Source: Clostridia bacterium
Lineage (GTDB): Bacteria > Bacillota > DSM-521 > Neomoorellales > Neomoorellaceae
Direction: 5' to 3'
Assembly (NCBI GenBank): GCA_030445865.1
Contig: JASUSV010000017.1
Location: 1 to 32,730, forward strand
Length of the DNA stretch: 32,730 bases
This document shows positions 1 to 7,902 of the stretch, in pieces. A program made the position numbers and the translations under genes. The notes under the pieces were generated by a model. The model did not search any database and had not been told where the DNA came from. It saw only the letters and a program-made list of their open reading frames with translations. Position 1 is the first letter of the stretch; every line of letters starts with the position of its first letter.

Positions 1-438
1 AGGGGTGGTCATGGTGGTGGCTCCAGCAGGGGTTGTGGGGGCCACCTGGCCACCGGTCATGCCGTAGATCTGGTTGTTAATCATGATGACGGTGAGGTCT
101 ATATTTTTTCGGGCGGCGTGGATGAAGTGGTTGCCGCCGATGCCGACGCCGTCACCGTCACCGACAAAGACGATCACCTTGCGGCTGGGATCCGTTAGCT
201 TAAGAGCCATGGCCGCTGGTAAAGTGCGGCCGTGGAGGATTTTCATAAAATCTACATTGAAATAGGTGGCAATCCAGCTGCTGCACCCGATACCGCCCAA
301 GGTGCAGACGCGGTCGAGGATTCCCAGTTCATCAATGGCCCGGGCAACTATCTGGACAATAATACCGTCGCCGCAGCCGGGGCAAAAGAGGAAGGGCATT
401 TGGTCCGTACGTAAGACTTTTCTCGCCAGGCTGTGCAT
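1..438 (-). CDS. korB: 2-oxoacid:ferredoxin oxidoreductase, beta subunit (partial, C-terminus outside window)
   Basis: This is the thiamine-pyrophosphate (TPP) subunit of a ferredoxin-dependent 2-oxoacid oxidoreductase, which decarboxylates a 2-oxoacid to an acyl-CoA and reduces ferredoxin in the cytoplasm. Only the first 146 residues are present. They begin MHSLARKVLRTDQMPF and contain the family CPGCG motif near residue 20, GGIGCSSW near residue 50, and the TPP/Mg2+ motif GDGDGVGIGGNHF near residues 93-105 followed by VIMINN and YGMTGGQ. The ATG shares its A with the last base of the korA stop codon (TAATG), so the two subunits are translationally coupled. The substrate (pyruvate, 2-oxoglutarate or a branched 2-oxoacid) cannot be read from this piece. 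The malic enzyme in the same block makes pyruvate a natural candidate. Confidence 0.93.
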   Translation of the reverse strand, partial: MHSLARKVLRTDQMPFLFCPGCGDGIIVQIVARAIDELGILDRVCTLGGIGCSSWIATYFNVDFMKILHGRTLPAAMALKLTDPSRKVIVFVGDGDGVGIGGNHFIHAARKNIDLTVIMINNQIYGMTGGQVAPTTPAGATTMTTP

Positions 439-1583
439 TATCTATAAGCCTCCTTGATGGCTGTTAAAATCTCGACAGGGGTATGACACCTGCCGCCGAG
501 TTTGGGCAGCGGCTTAACCTCGCACAATCCACCGCTTACCCGCTCCACTTCAAGAACCATACGGCCGATGTTCATTTCGGGCACTAGGATCTTTCTAACC
601 TTTCCGGCTATGGCGCGTACCTGCCCGGCCGGGAAGGGCCATAGGGTTTTTAGTTTAAGCCAGCCTACTTTTAGGCCCTGTTCCCTGGCATCTTTGACTG
701 CCCTTAAGGCCGAACGGGCCACAGCGCCGTAGGAAATTACCGCCATTTCAGCATCGTCCAGATAAGCTTCTTCTACCTCGACGATGGCGTCGGCGTTCTT
801 TTCTACCTTGTCGTTTAACCTCTGGATAAAGGCGGCGCCTTCTTTGGCATCGGCCCGGAACCCTTTTTCGTTATGCAACTGGGATAAAACCGGAACTTTA
901 TACCCCGAATTAAACGCCGGCATAGGCGGTATGCCATCGGCGTCGGGTCTCCAGGGAACAAATTTTTCCGGCGGCACGGCAGGCTTTTTGCGGTTGATTA
1001 TTTCCAGTTCCTCTGCCGGCGGGATGTAGACCTTTTCGCGCGTATGGGCCACTATTTCATCGGAAAGGATGATCACCGGCACGCGGTATCTTTCGGCAAG
1101 GTTAAAGGCCCTTACCGTCAGGTCAAACATCTCCTGAGAAGTAGAAGGCGCCAAGGCGATTACGGCATAATCGCCGTTAGAGCCGTACCTGGCCTGGAAG
1201 ACATCGCCTTGGGAGGGGGCCGTGGACTGGCCGGAAGCCGGACCGCCCCGCTGGACATTGACGATAACGCAGGGGGTCTCGGTGATGGCTAAAAGGCCAA
1301 TGCCTTCCTGCATGAGGCAAAAACCCGGCCCGCTGGTGGCGGTCATGGCCTTCCAGCCGCCCCAGGAGGCGCCTGCCAGGGCCACCACTGAGGCTATTTC
1401 ATCCTCCATCTGGACAAACACCCCGCCCAGAGGCGGCAGGCGCCGGGCCATGCCTTCGGCGATTTCGCTGGCCGGCGTGATGGGATAGCCGGTAAAGAAC
1501 CTGCAACCTGCCGCCAGAGCGGCTTCGACGCAGGCCTCATTTCCCTGCATGATTTTGACTGTTCCTTTAGCTGTTGCTGCCAC
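438..1583 (-). CDS. korA: 2-oxoacid:ferredoxin oxidoreductase, alpha subunit
   Basis: This is the alpha subunit of the KorAB-type enzyme, 381 residues, full length for the family. The N-terminal pyrimidine-binding domain shows FFTGYPITPASEIAEGM and later TATSGPGFCLMQEGIG, followed by VNVQRGGPASGQST and PSQGDVFQARYG, all hallmarks of KorA/PorA-type subunits. A C-terminal transketolase-like domain follows from about residue 260. The start is a GTG with a strong AGGAGG six bases upstream. That ribosome site lies in the last codons of the Ldh_2 gene, so translation is probably coupled. No gamma or delta (ferredoxin) subunit lies upstream, so either a two-subunit enzyme is meant or the remaining subunits lie beyond the left edge. 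Confidence 0.93.
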   Translation of the reverse strand: MAATAKGTVKIMQGNEACVEAALAAGCRFFTGYPITPASEIAEGMARRLPPLGGVFVQMEDEIASVVALAGASWGGWKAMTATSGPGFCLMQEGIGLLAITETPCVIVNVQRGGPASGQSTAPSQGDVFQARYGSNGDYAVIALAPSTSQEMFDLTVRAFNLAERYRVPVIILSDEIVAHTREKVYIPPAEELEIINRKKPAVPPEKFVPWRPDADGIPPMPAFNSGYKVPVLSQLHNEKGFRADAKEGAAFIQRLNDKVEKNADAIVEVEEAYLDDAEMAVISYGAVARSALRAVKDAREQGLKVGWLKLKTLWPFPAGQVRAIAGKVRKILVPEMNIGRMVLEVERVSGGLCEVKPLPKLGGRCHTPVEILTAIKEAYR

Positions 1584-1585
1584 GG

Positions 1586-2656
1586 TTAAACCTCCTGTGG
1601 TATAGTTTCTACGCCCAATTCGCGGGCTGTTGCCAGCAATTTGCCAAGCAATGTCTCCCCTATGGGAATGCCCTTTTGCCTGCGTTCCTGCATTTTTTCC
1701 TCTTCTATTTCTCCGGGGAGATAGATCTTCTCTACTCCTTCCGCCTTCGGGGAGTTCTTAATGCGGGAGCACAGGTCTTCCATTCGGGCGATAAATTCTT
1801 CGTAAGGAATAAAGGCTCCAATATCCAGGGCGCAGAAGAAGTTACCGATGTTTCTCTTTTCTTGCGCACCCTGGGGGTTTTCCAGGTACATAGGGGTAAT
1901 AAGGTCGGCGTAGGCTGCTCCGGTTAGGACGCCGGAAAAAATATCTACCATTAAGGCCAGGCCGTATCCCTTAGGGCCTCCTACGGGAAAAAGGGAGCCC
2001 TCTAGCGCCTTTTTCGGGTCGGTGGTTGCCCGGCCCTCGCTATCAAAAGCCCAGTCGGGCGGTATGGGCTTTCCGGCAGTTGCCGCCAGTCGGATTTTGC
2101 CCCTAGCTACGGCGCTGGTGGCCATATCTAATATTACTACACCGTATTTACCGGCCGGGACGGCAATGGATATAGGGTTGGTTCCAAGCATGGCCCTGCG
2201 CCCGCCCCAGGGAGCCATGGCCGGAGGAGCATTGGTCAGGGCGATGCCGATGTAGCCTCCCCGGGCCATTCTGGCCGTATAGTAGGCGGCAGTACCAAAA
2301 TGGTTGGTGTTTTTAATGCCGGCTACGGCCACGCCAGTTTCTCTAGCTTTAGCCATACAGATTTTAGCGGCTTCTAAGGCAATTATCTGGCCGAGGCTGT
2401 TTTCCCCGTCTATTAAGGTTACGGTTTTTGTTTCCCGTAATATTTGAAAACAGGCCACCGGGCTGACCAGACCGTTTCTAATCCTGGAGATATAGACGGG
2501 CAGGCGGGAAACGCCGTGGGAATCTACGCCGCGTAAATTGGCCCAGATCAGGGAATCGCTTACCAGGTCGGCTTCATTTTTTGGCACGCCTGCCGCCTGC
2601 AAAACTTCGCTGCAGAACTGCTGCAGGGAATCCGGCCGGTAAAATTTTTCGGTCAT
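1586..2656 (-). CDS. Ldh_2-family NAD(P)-dependent malate/lactate/sulfolactate-type dehydrogenase
   Basis: This 356-residue protein belongs to the Ldh_2 family (malate, sulfolactate, ureidoglycolate and 2,3-diketogulonate dehydrogenases), cytoplasmic NAD(P)H enzymes without a classical Rossmann fold. The family signatures are visible: NLRGVDSHGVSRLPVY near residue 40 with the conserved His, IKNTNHFGTAAYY near 117, MLGTNPISIAVPAG near 155, and GGPKGYGLALMVDIFSGVL near 225. It overlaps the preceding dehydrogenase gene by four bases (ATGA) and abuts korA. The context suggests interconversion of a 2-hydroxy acid with its 2-oxoacid, feeding KorAB. Sequence alone does not separate malate from other 2-hydroxy acids. 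Confidence 0.88.
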   Translation of the reverse strand: MTEKFYRPDSLQQFCSEVLQAAGVPKNEADLVSDSLIWANLRGVDSHGVSRLPVYISRIRNGLVSPVACFQILRETKTVTLIDGENSLGQIIALEAAKICMAKARETGVAVAGIKNTNHFGTAAYYTARMARGGYIGIALTNAPPAMAPWGGRRAMLGTNPISIAVPAGKYGVVILDMATSAVARGKIRLAATAGKPIPPDWAFDSEGRATTDPKKALEGSLFPVGGPKGYGLALMVDIFSGVLTGAAYADLITPMYLENPQGAQEKRNIGNFFCALDIGAFIPYEEFIARMEDLCSRIKNSPKAEGVEKIYLPGEIEEEKMQERRQKGIPIGETLLGKLLATARELGVETIPQEV

Positions 2657-3570
2657 TGGCTTCCAGCGCTCCTCTGAGCGAGGATTTTTTCTATCGCCGC
2701 CAGCACTTCTTTATAAGAAGATGGGGTCTGGCCGCCGAAGTATTCTTTTAGGCCTAGGCCGGCCGACCATTCCAGCCTTCTTTTAGTAGCTTCGGACATT
2801 ATGGGTTCGATGCCCATTTCCCGCAAGGTGGAGATAACCCCTTCCATTTCATGCACCCTGCGGGCAGCATGGATAGCATCGCCAGTTACGTAACGATTGG
2901 CCGAAGCTATAAAAGGCGTCTTTTCCAGGGTTTCGGCTATGGAAGCAAGAACTTGCTCATCGGCGTTATATTTATAAGCGGCAAGCAGCATCTCCAGGAA
3001 AAGAGCCTCAATGCCTTTCATAAAAATGCTGCGGAACATCTTTATGGCCGAAGCCTGGCCCGGATGCTTGCCGATTACCGTAATATCCATGCCGTAAGGC
3101 GAGCACAATTCCTTAAAAAGTTCTGCGCCATCGCCGCAGGCCAGCATGGGCACTTTGTGGCCGTAAACAGGTAAAGGGCCGACTATGGCTACATCCACAA
3201 ACTTGCAACCTGTGGGGGTGACAATATCGTGAAGTTCCTTTTTCAGAGCGGGGGCCGAAGAACTCACATCTACGTAAAGCTGGCCTTTCTTCAGCCACCT
3301 GGAGGTTTCCAGGGCCACTTCCTTAGCTACCGAGGTGGCTACGGCGACTATAAGGAGATTACAATTCTGGGCGAGTTCCCCGAGGTCATCTACCAGTTTA
3401 ACCCCTGCCTCCCGGGCTCTCTTTTGAATCAGGGGGCCAAAGGGTTCGGTATCCCAGAACTTATCGTAGGCAACTATGTTATGTAATCCGGATTCTTTTA
3501 AACCCCTGGCAAATCCAGAGCCCACTTCGCCAAAGCCGATAATGCCTAACTTTAAATCCGGCAATTGCAT
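2653..3570 (-). CDS. 6-phosphogluconate/3-hydroxyisobutyrate dehydrogenase-like oxidoreductase with DUF1932 C-terminus
   Basis: This 305-residue protein has an N-terminal dinucleotide-binding Rossmann fold (LGIIGFGEVGSGFARGL, residues about 7-24) and a helical C-terminal domain typical of DUF1932 proteins (MFRSIFMKGIEALFLEML around residue 178). Relatives reduce or oxidise beta-hydroxy acids such as tartronate semialdehyde or hydroxyisobutyrate. The ATG is preceded by AAAGGGGAA. The gene overlaps the Ldh_2 gene by four bases and follows the FCD-type GntR gene by 22 bases, so the regulator and the two dehydrogenases probably form one transcript. The substrate is not determinable from sequence. 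Confidence 0.8.
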   Translation of the reverse strand: MQLPDLKLGIIGFGEVGSGFARGLKESGLHNIVAYDKFWDTEPFGPLIQKRAREAGVKLVDDLGELAQNCNLLIVAVATSVAKEVALETSRWLKKGQLYVDVSSSAPALKKELHDIVTPTGCKFVDVAIVGPLPVYGHKVPMLACGDGAELFKELCSPYGMDITVIGKHPGQASAIKMFRSIFMKGIEALFLEMLLAAYKYNADEQVLASIAETLEKTPFIASANRYVTGDAIHAARRVHEMEGVISTLREMGIEPIMSEATKRRLEWSAGLGLKEYFGGQTPSSYKEVLAAIEKILAQRSAGSQ

Positions 3571-3592
3571 AAGGCTTTTCCCCTTTACGGTT

Positions 3593-4252
3593 TTATTTTT
3601 TTAGAGAGCTTAATACGTCCTTCTTTAAACCTTCTAAATGGCTGATAATGGCTTCTTGCGCCGCAATATAATCCTGCCTTTGAATGGCGTTAAATATTTC
3701 TTTATGCTCCTTTAAAGACCGCTTCTTTCTTCCGGGTATGGTGGAAGCCATGTTCTTCACTAAATAAGCTTGATCATAAATCATCAGGGCCAATTTTATT
3801 AATCTTTTATTTTCAGAGGCCTTCACGATGTATAGGTGAAAATTACTGTCTAAATCGTTACACCTAAAGATATCTGCTATTTCGACTGCATGTTCATATT
3901 CATTAAGAATCCTGGTAAGATTTTTATTTATAATTTCTTTGTTATTATTTTTAGTAATTAACAACCGGACAGCATAGCCTTCGATGGCCTGCCTTATTTC
4001 ATATATTTCTTTAATATCCTCTTCGGTAAGGTTGACTACAAAACCCCCGATCCTCGGCTTAATAACAATTAAGCCATCGGCCTCCAGCTTGCGCATAGCT
4101 TCCCGTACCGGGCTTTTACTTATTCCTAATCTACTGGCAATCTCGGTTTCGATGATTCTCTCTCCGGGTTTCAGCAAACCCGTCAATATACTTTTCCTGA
4201 GGTAACTGTATACGTCGTCCTGCAGGGTAAAGAAGGAGAGAGGTTGATCCAT
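3593..4252 (-). CDS. GntR-family regulator, FadR/FCD subfamily
   Basis: This 219-residue regulator has an N-terminal winged helix (VYSYLRKSILTGLLKPGERI, then ASRLGISKSPVREAMRKLE, residues about 12-60). An all-helical FCD effector domain follows from about residue 80 (EIYEIRQAIEGYAVRLL). FCD proteins usually bind small carboxylic acids or their metals, which fits the surrounding catabolic genes. ATG start with AAGGTG upstream. It is the first gene of the set leading into the two dehydrogenases and korAB, and is probably the local regulator. Three tandem heptamers just upstream are a candidate autoregulatory operator. Confidence 0.9.
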   Translation of the reverse strand: MDQPLSFFTLQDDVYSYLRKSILTGLLKPGERIIETEIASRLGISKSPVREAMRKLEADGLIVIKPRIGGFVVNLTEEDIKEIYEIRQAIEGYAVRLLITKNNNKEIINKNLTRILNEYEHAVEIADIFRCNDLDSNFHLYIVKASENKRLIKLALMIYDQAYLVKNMASTIPGRKKRSLKEHKEIFNAIQRQDYIAAQEAIISHLEGLKKDVLSSLKK

Positions 4253-4267
4253 ATAAATTCACCTTTC

Positions 4268-4288
4268 GACAGTCGACTATCGACTATC
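4268..4288 (-). promoter_or_regulatory. Tandem 7-bp repeats, candidate operator of the FCD-type GntR gene
   Basis: On the minus strand the sequence reads GATAGTC-GATAGTC-GACTGTC, three adjacent heptamers, two identical and one with two changes. It ends 16 bases before the ATG at 4252 and just upstream of the ribosome site. A regulator bound here would block its own transcription. That role is inferred from position only. Confidence 0.4.
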
Positions 4289-4332
4289 TACTTATATTCT
4301 ACTTCAATTTTTAGAATCCTGCCGGCAAAAAA

Positions 4333-4376
4333 TTTTTTATATAAAAAAATAAAAGCCCCCGGGTAAAGGAGGGCTT
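4333..4376 (-). terminator. Rho-independent terminator after the intact UTRA-type GntR gene
   Basis: On the minus strand an AAGCCC...GGGCTT stem (extended by imperfect CTCC/GGGG pairing) is followed by TTTTATTTTTTTATAT. It lies 35 bases past the stop codon of the gene at 4411-5145 and separates it from the FCD-type GntR gene. Confidence 0.8.
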
Positions 4377-4410
4377 GTCGAAGCCTGCCATCATATAAAT
4401 CGGCTGTTTT

Positions 4411-5145
4411 TCACCCGCCGGTTATATCCACGTAATGCCGGCAGCGGTCGCCGCGCACGATCCAGGTGCATACGGCCACCACCTCGCCGTTTTCCGCGTA
4501 GGTGATTCTTTCAAGAAGAAGGGCCGGCGAGCCTTTCTTTACGCCCAGCAGGGAGGCTTCGAAATTATCGATAACTGTAGGCTCGACGTATTTTTTAGCT
4601 CCTTTTATCTTTAACTGGTACTTTCTGGTCAGCAATTCATAGAATACGGGGTTAACCGAAACTTCTTCAAAGGTAAGGTCGGAGAATAAGGCATACGGCA
4701 GATACGTTTTTTCTACAAATAAAGGTTCATCATTTACCAGCCTCAACCTTATGACGCGCACCACCTTTTCCCCGTCGGCAAAAGCAAAAAGTTCGGCCAG
4801 GCGCCTGGGGGCGGGTATTACTTCAACACTAATGGGCTTGACGCTGGGGTTGTAGCCTTTGGCCTTCATCTGGCTGGTGAAGTTATAAAAGCCCAGCAGG
4901 TTTTCCTCCATTTTAGGTGCCGATACGAAAGTACCCCGTCCCTGCTGGCGCACCAAAAGCCCTTCCCGCACCAGGTCGGCCAGGGCCTGGCGCACCGTGG
5001 CCCGGCTTACATCGTACTTTTCACATAATTCTCTTTCTGGGGGGAGACAGTCGCCCGGTTTCCAGACGCCGCCTTCAATCTCCTGGCGGATGATCTCCTT
5101 AAGCTGGTAATAAAGGGGGATTACGCTTTCTTTGTCGATGCCCAT
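4411..5145 (-). CDS. GntR-family regulator, HutC/UTRA subfamily (intact copy)
   Basis: This 244-residue transcription factor has an N-terminal winged helix (IPLYYQLKEIIRQEIEGG, then CEKYDVSRATVRQALADL, residues about 8-55; GRGTFVSAP marks the wing). A UTRA ligand-binding domain runs from about residue 95 to the C-terminus (VVAVCTWIVRGDRCRHY). It is a close paralogue of the next regulator at 5313-6045. Two stretches are identical in DNA: 37 bases in the helix-turn-helix region (4971-5007 versus 5871-5907) and 50 bases at the 3' end (4434-4483 versus 5336-5385). Its own promoter, a palindrome and a terminator flank it, so it is transcribed independently. The effector is unknown, possibly a carboxylate of the pathway. 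Confidence 0.92.
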   Translation of the reverse strand: MGIDKESVIPLYYQLKEIIRQEIEGGVWKPGDCLPPERELCEKYDVSRATVRQALADLVREGLLVRQQGRGTFVSAPKMEENLLGFYNFTSQMKAKGYNPSVKPISVEVIPAPRRLAELFAFADGEKVVRVIRLRLVNDEPLFVEKTYLPYALFSDLTFEEVSVNPVFYELLTRKYQLKIKGAKKYVEPTVIDNFEASLLGVKKGSPALLLERITYAENGEVVAVCTWIVRGDRCRHYVDITGG

Positions 5146-5180
5146 TTCTCTTCTGCCGCCCGAACCGGATTAAAAGGATA

Positions 5181-5207
5181 TGGCTTATTGATATATATTT
5201 ATAGCCA
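5181..5207 (-). promoter_or_regulatory. Palindrome between promoter and UTRA-type GntR gene, candidate operator
   Basis: TGGCTTAT and ATAGCCA flank an AT-only centre, giving an imperfect 27-bp inverted repeat. It sits just downstream of the extended -10 at 5214-5219 and upstream of the ATG at 5145, the usual position for an autorepression site. Confidence 0.4.
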
Positions 5208-5213
5208 TTATTT

Positions 5214-5243
5214 ATTATAGCACAATAAATCTTAAACTGTCGA
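5214..5243 (-). promoter_or_regulatory. Promoter of the intact UTRA-type GntR gene
   Basis: On the minus strand an extended -10 (TGCTATAAT) is preceded, 18 bases upstream, by TCGACA as a -35. The -10 is a consensus hexamer, and the promoter lies directly after the terminator of the upstream gene. Confidence 0.6.
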
Positions 5244-5284
5244 TAAAAAAATTTAAGCCCCAGGAAGAACAGAGTACCCGGGGC
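5243..5284 (-). terminator. Rho-independent terminator after the frameshifted GntR gene
   Basis: On the minus strand GCCCCGGGT pairs imperfectly with CCTGGGGC and is followed by TTAAATTTTTTTATC. It lies 28 bases past the stop of the gene at 5313-6045. Confidence 0.75.
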
Positions 5285-5312
5285 AAGAAGAAATCTCACG
5301 GCGAAACTTTTC

Positions 5313-6045
5313 CTAAAGCAGTTTGAGGTCGAGATAATGCCGGCAGCGGTCGCCGCGCACGATCCAGGTGCATACGGCCACCACCTTTTCTTCGTCATAG
5401 GTAATGCGCTCGAGGATTAGAGCCGGAGATCCTTCACTGACCTGCAGCAAGTGGGCTTCAAAATTGTCAAGCAAAGTCGGCTCAATAAACTTTTTAGCTT
5501 TAGTGGGCCTTAGACCCAATTTTTGGGTCAGAAGCTCAAAAAAAAACCGGCGTGGCCGAAAGTTCCTCCGGCTGCAACAGTCCGTAACACCCAGAAGGTA
5601 AATAGGTCTTTTCGAGAAATAAAGGCTCGTCCTCCAGCAGCCGCAGCCGGAGAATTCTTACCAACATCTCACCGGCATTGGCTTGGAAAAGGTTGGCCAG
5701 GCGACCCAGGGCAGGTACGCGGTCGATGCTGATCATTTTAGATGAAGGGCGCAACCCTTTGGCCCGCATTTCCCGGCTAAAGCTATAGAACCCCAGCAGG
5801 TCTTCTTCTACTTTAGGCCCCCGCACAAATGTACCTTTACCCTGGCGGCGCTCAACCAGGCCGCTCTGCTCCAGGTCGGCCAGGGCCTGGCGCACCGTGG
5901 CCCGGCTCAACCCGTATTTCTCGCAAAACTCTTTTTCTGCTGGGAGGCAATCGCCCGGTCCCCAAAGGCCTCCTTCGATCTCCTGGCGTATAATCTCCTT
6001 CAACTGGTAGTACAACGGTATCGGGCTGCTTTTATCGAGCCCCAT
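5313..6045 (-). pseudogene. GntR-family regulator, HutC/UTRA subfamily (second copy, frameshifted)
   Basis: This tandem paralogue of the regulator at 4411-5145 is split by one extra base. The first 169 codons from the ATG at 6045 give the winged helix (CEKYGLSRATVRQALADLE) and the first half of the UTRA domain to ...LSATPVFF. The rest (ELLTQKLGLRPTKAKKF to the C-terminal VRGDRCRHYLDLKLL) is in another frame. The shift falls in a run of nine A/T at 5538-5546. With eight, the product would be 243 residues, matching its 244-residue sister. GGGAGG precedes the ATG. It could be a true pseudogene, an expressed gene rescued by slippage on the run, or a sequencing error. Both halves keep strong conservation, which favours a recent or artefactual lesion. 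Confidence 0.85.
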
Positions 6046-6077
6046 TTTCTCTCGCCTCCCTGGCCAACCAACCTTTC

Positions 6078-7307
6078 TTATTTTTGAGCCTGCACCAGCC
6101 TCTTCGTCTTCTCGGCCACTTCGGCCGGGTCAATTTTCAGCCGGGCCACGCCCGAATCTATAGCCGCCTGGGCTACGGCCTGGGCCACTGCCGGAGCCAC
6201 ACGGGGATCTAAAGCATCGGGGATTACGTAGTCGGGGTTAAGCTCGTTTTCGGCAATTAAGCTGGCGATGGCTCTGGCAGCTGCAATTTTCATAGCTTCG
6301 TTAATGTCCCGCGCCCTCACGTCCAAGGCCCCGCGCAGCACCCCGGGGAAGGCCAGAACGTTGTTGATCTGGTTGGGGAAGTCGGAACGGCCAGTACCGA
6401 TTACTTTGGCGCCGGCAGCCTTGGCCTCTTCCGGGTAAATTTCGGGCACGGGGTTGGCCATGGCAAAGATAATGGCGTCTTTGGCCATAGAGGCCGCCAT
6501 TTCCCTGGTCACGGCTCCGGCTACGGAAACGCCTACGAAAACGTCGGCGCCTTTTAGGGCTTCGGCCAAAGTCTTATTTTTTTCTTTGTTGGACCTGGTC
6601 GCCAGTTCTTCTTTGTAAGGGTTCATGCCCTCTTTCCTGCCGGTGTAGATGGCCCCTTTGGTGTCGCACAAGACGAGGTCGCCTACTCCCATATCCAGCA
6701 GGAGCTTGCTGACGGCTATACCGGCAGCACCGGCGCCGTTTAAGACCACTTTGATGTTGGCAATGTCTTTACCCACGATTTTCAGGGCGTTGATTAAAGC
6801 CGCGCCCACAACGATGGCTGTACCGTGCTGGTCGTCGTGGAAAATGGGGATGTCGGTTTCCTTTTTCAGGCGCTCTTCAATATAAAAGCAGCGGGGGGCG
6901 CTGATGTCTTCCAGGTTAACGCCGCCGAAGGTAGGGGCGAGGAGTTTTACGGTTTCCACGATCTGGTCGGGGTCCTGGGTGGCCAGGCAAATGGGGAAAG
7001 CGTCCACGCCACCGAAGGTTTTAAAGAGGACGGCCTTGCCTTCCATGACCGGGAGGGCGGCTTCAGGGCCGATATTCCCCAGCCCCAGGACGGCGCTGCC
7101 GTCGGTCACTACGGCTACCAGGTTGCTCTTGGCGGTATAGTCGTAGACCAGGTCTTTTTCTTTGTGGATCTCTTTGCAGGGTTCGGCCACGCCGGGAGTA
7201 TAGGCCAAGCTTAAGTCCTGGCGGGTTTTGACCGCCACTTTGCTTATGACCTCGATTTTGCCTACCTTTTCCCGGTGAAGTTTCAAAGCTTCAGCACGCA
7301 GGTCCAC
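6078..7307 (-). CDS. NAD(P)-dependent malic enzyme
   Basis: This enzyme decarboxylates malate oxidatively to pyruvate in the cytoplasm. It has 409 residues, the short bacterial form without a phosphotransacetylase domain. Signatures are LSLAYTPGVAEPC near residue 33 with the catalytic Tyr, VLGLGNIGPEAALPVMEGKA near 74, FHDDQHGTAIVVGAAL near 155 (metal ligands), and a Rossmann fold with GAGAAGIAVSKLLLDMG near 191. The start is a GTG with GGAGG nine bases upstream. The ATG at 7315 is out of frame. It follows fumAB by 25 bases and completes fumarate to malate to pyruvate. Confidence 0.93.
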   Translation of the reverse strand: MDLRAEALKLHREKVGKIEVISKVAVKTRQDLSLAYTPGVAEPCKEIHKEKDLVYDYTAKSNLVAVVTDGSAVLGLGNIGPEAALPVMEGKAVLFKTFGGVDAFPICLATQDPDQIVETVKLLAPTFGGVNLEDISAPRCFYIEERLKKETDIPIFHDDQHGTAIVVGAALINALKIVGKDIANIKVVLNGAGAAGIAVSKLLLDMGVGDLVLCDTKGAIYTGRKEGMNPYKEELATRSNKEKNKTLAEALKGADVFVGVSVAGAVTREMAASMAKDAIIFAMANPVPEIYPEEAKAAGAKVIGTGRSDFPNQINNVLAFPGVLRGALDVRARDINEAMKIAAARAIASLIAENELNPDYVIPDALDPRVAPAVAQAVAQAAIDSGVARLKIDPAEVAEKTKRLVQAQK

Positions 7308-7332
7308 TCTTGCATACCTCCCTTTACAGGCG

Positions 7333-7887
7333 CTAGGCCAGCTTGCGGTATTTCGCCTGGCCGACCTGGTAGAGGTTGTTGCCGTAGCAGTCTATGCCGA
7401 CGACTACAGGGAAATCCTCCACCTCCAGGCGGTAGATGGCTTCCGGGCCTAAGTCTTCGTAGGCGATTATTTCCGCTTTTTTAATCCTCTGGGCGAGCAA
7501 GGCCCCGGCGCCGCCTACGGCCAGGAAGTAGACGGCAGTATGCTCTTTCATGGCCTCAATTACCTCCGGGGTGCGGCCGCCCTTGCCTATCATGCCTCTA
7601 AGGCCCATTTTTTCTATTATCAAGGGAGTGTAGGCATCCATGCGGCCGCTGGTGGTGGGGCCGGCGGCTCCTATTACTTTGCCGGGCTTGGCCGGGCAGG
7701 GGCCCACGTAGTAGATAATCTGGTCTTTGAGGTCCACCGGCAATTCCTTGCCGGCTTTATAGGTTTCTACCAGGCGCCGGTGGGCGGCGTCGCGGCCGGT
7801 ATAGATGACGCCGTTAATTAAAACCTGGTCCCCGGCTTTAAGGTCTTTTATCACTTCGGCGGTTAAAGGAGTAGTTATTTTGATCAT
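7333..7887 (-). CDS. fumB: Fumarate hydratase class I, beta subunit
   Basis: This is the C-terminal-type subunit of two-subunit, iron-sulfur class I fumarase, which interconverts fumarate and malate. It has 184 residues from the ATG at 7887. Family motifs are LINGVIYTGRDAAHRRL, YYVGPCPAKPGKVIGAAGPTT, TPLIIEKMGLRGMIGKGG and VVVGIDCYGNNLY. Two starts are possible: TTG at 7893, only four bases from GGAGG, or ATG at 7887 at ten bases. I prefer the ATG. The symbol follows the two-gene alpha/beta naming used in Clostridia, not E. coli fumB. Confidence 0.92.
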   Translation of the reverse strand: MIKITTPLTAEVIKDLKAGDQVLINGVIYTGRDAAHRRLVETYKAGKELPVDLKDQIIYYVGPCPAKPGKVIGAAGPTTSGRMDAYTPLIIEKMGLRGMIGKGGRTPEVIEAMKEHTAVYFLAVGGAGALLAQRIKKAEIIAYEDLGPEAIYRLEVEDFPVVVGIDCYGNNLYQVGQAKYRKLA

Positions 7888-7902
7888 TTTCAAGGCACCT
7901 CC

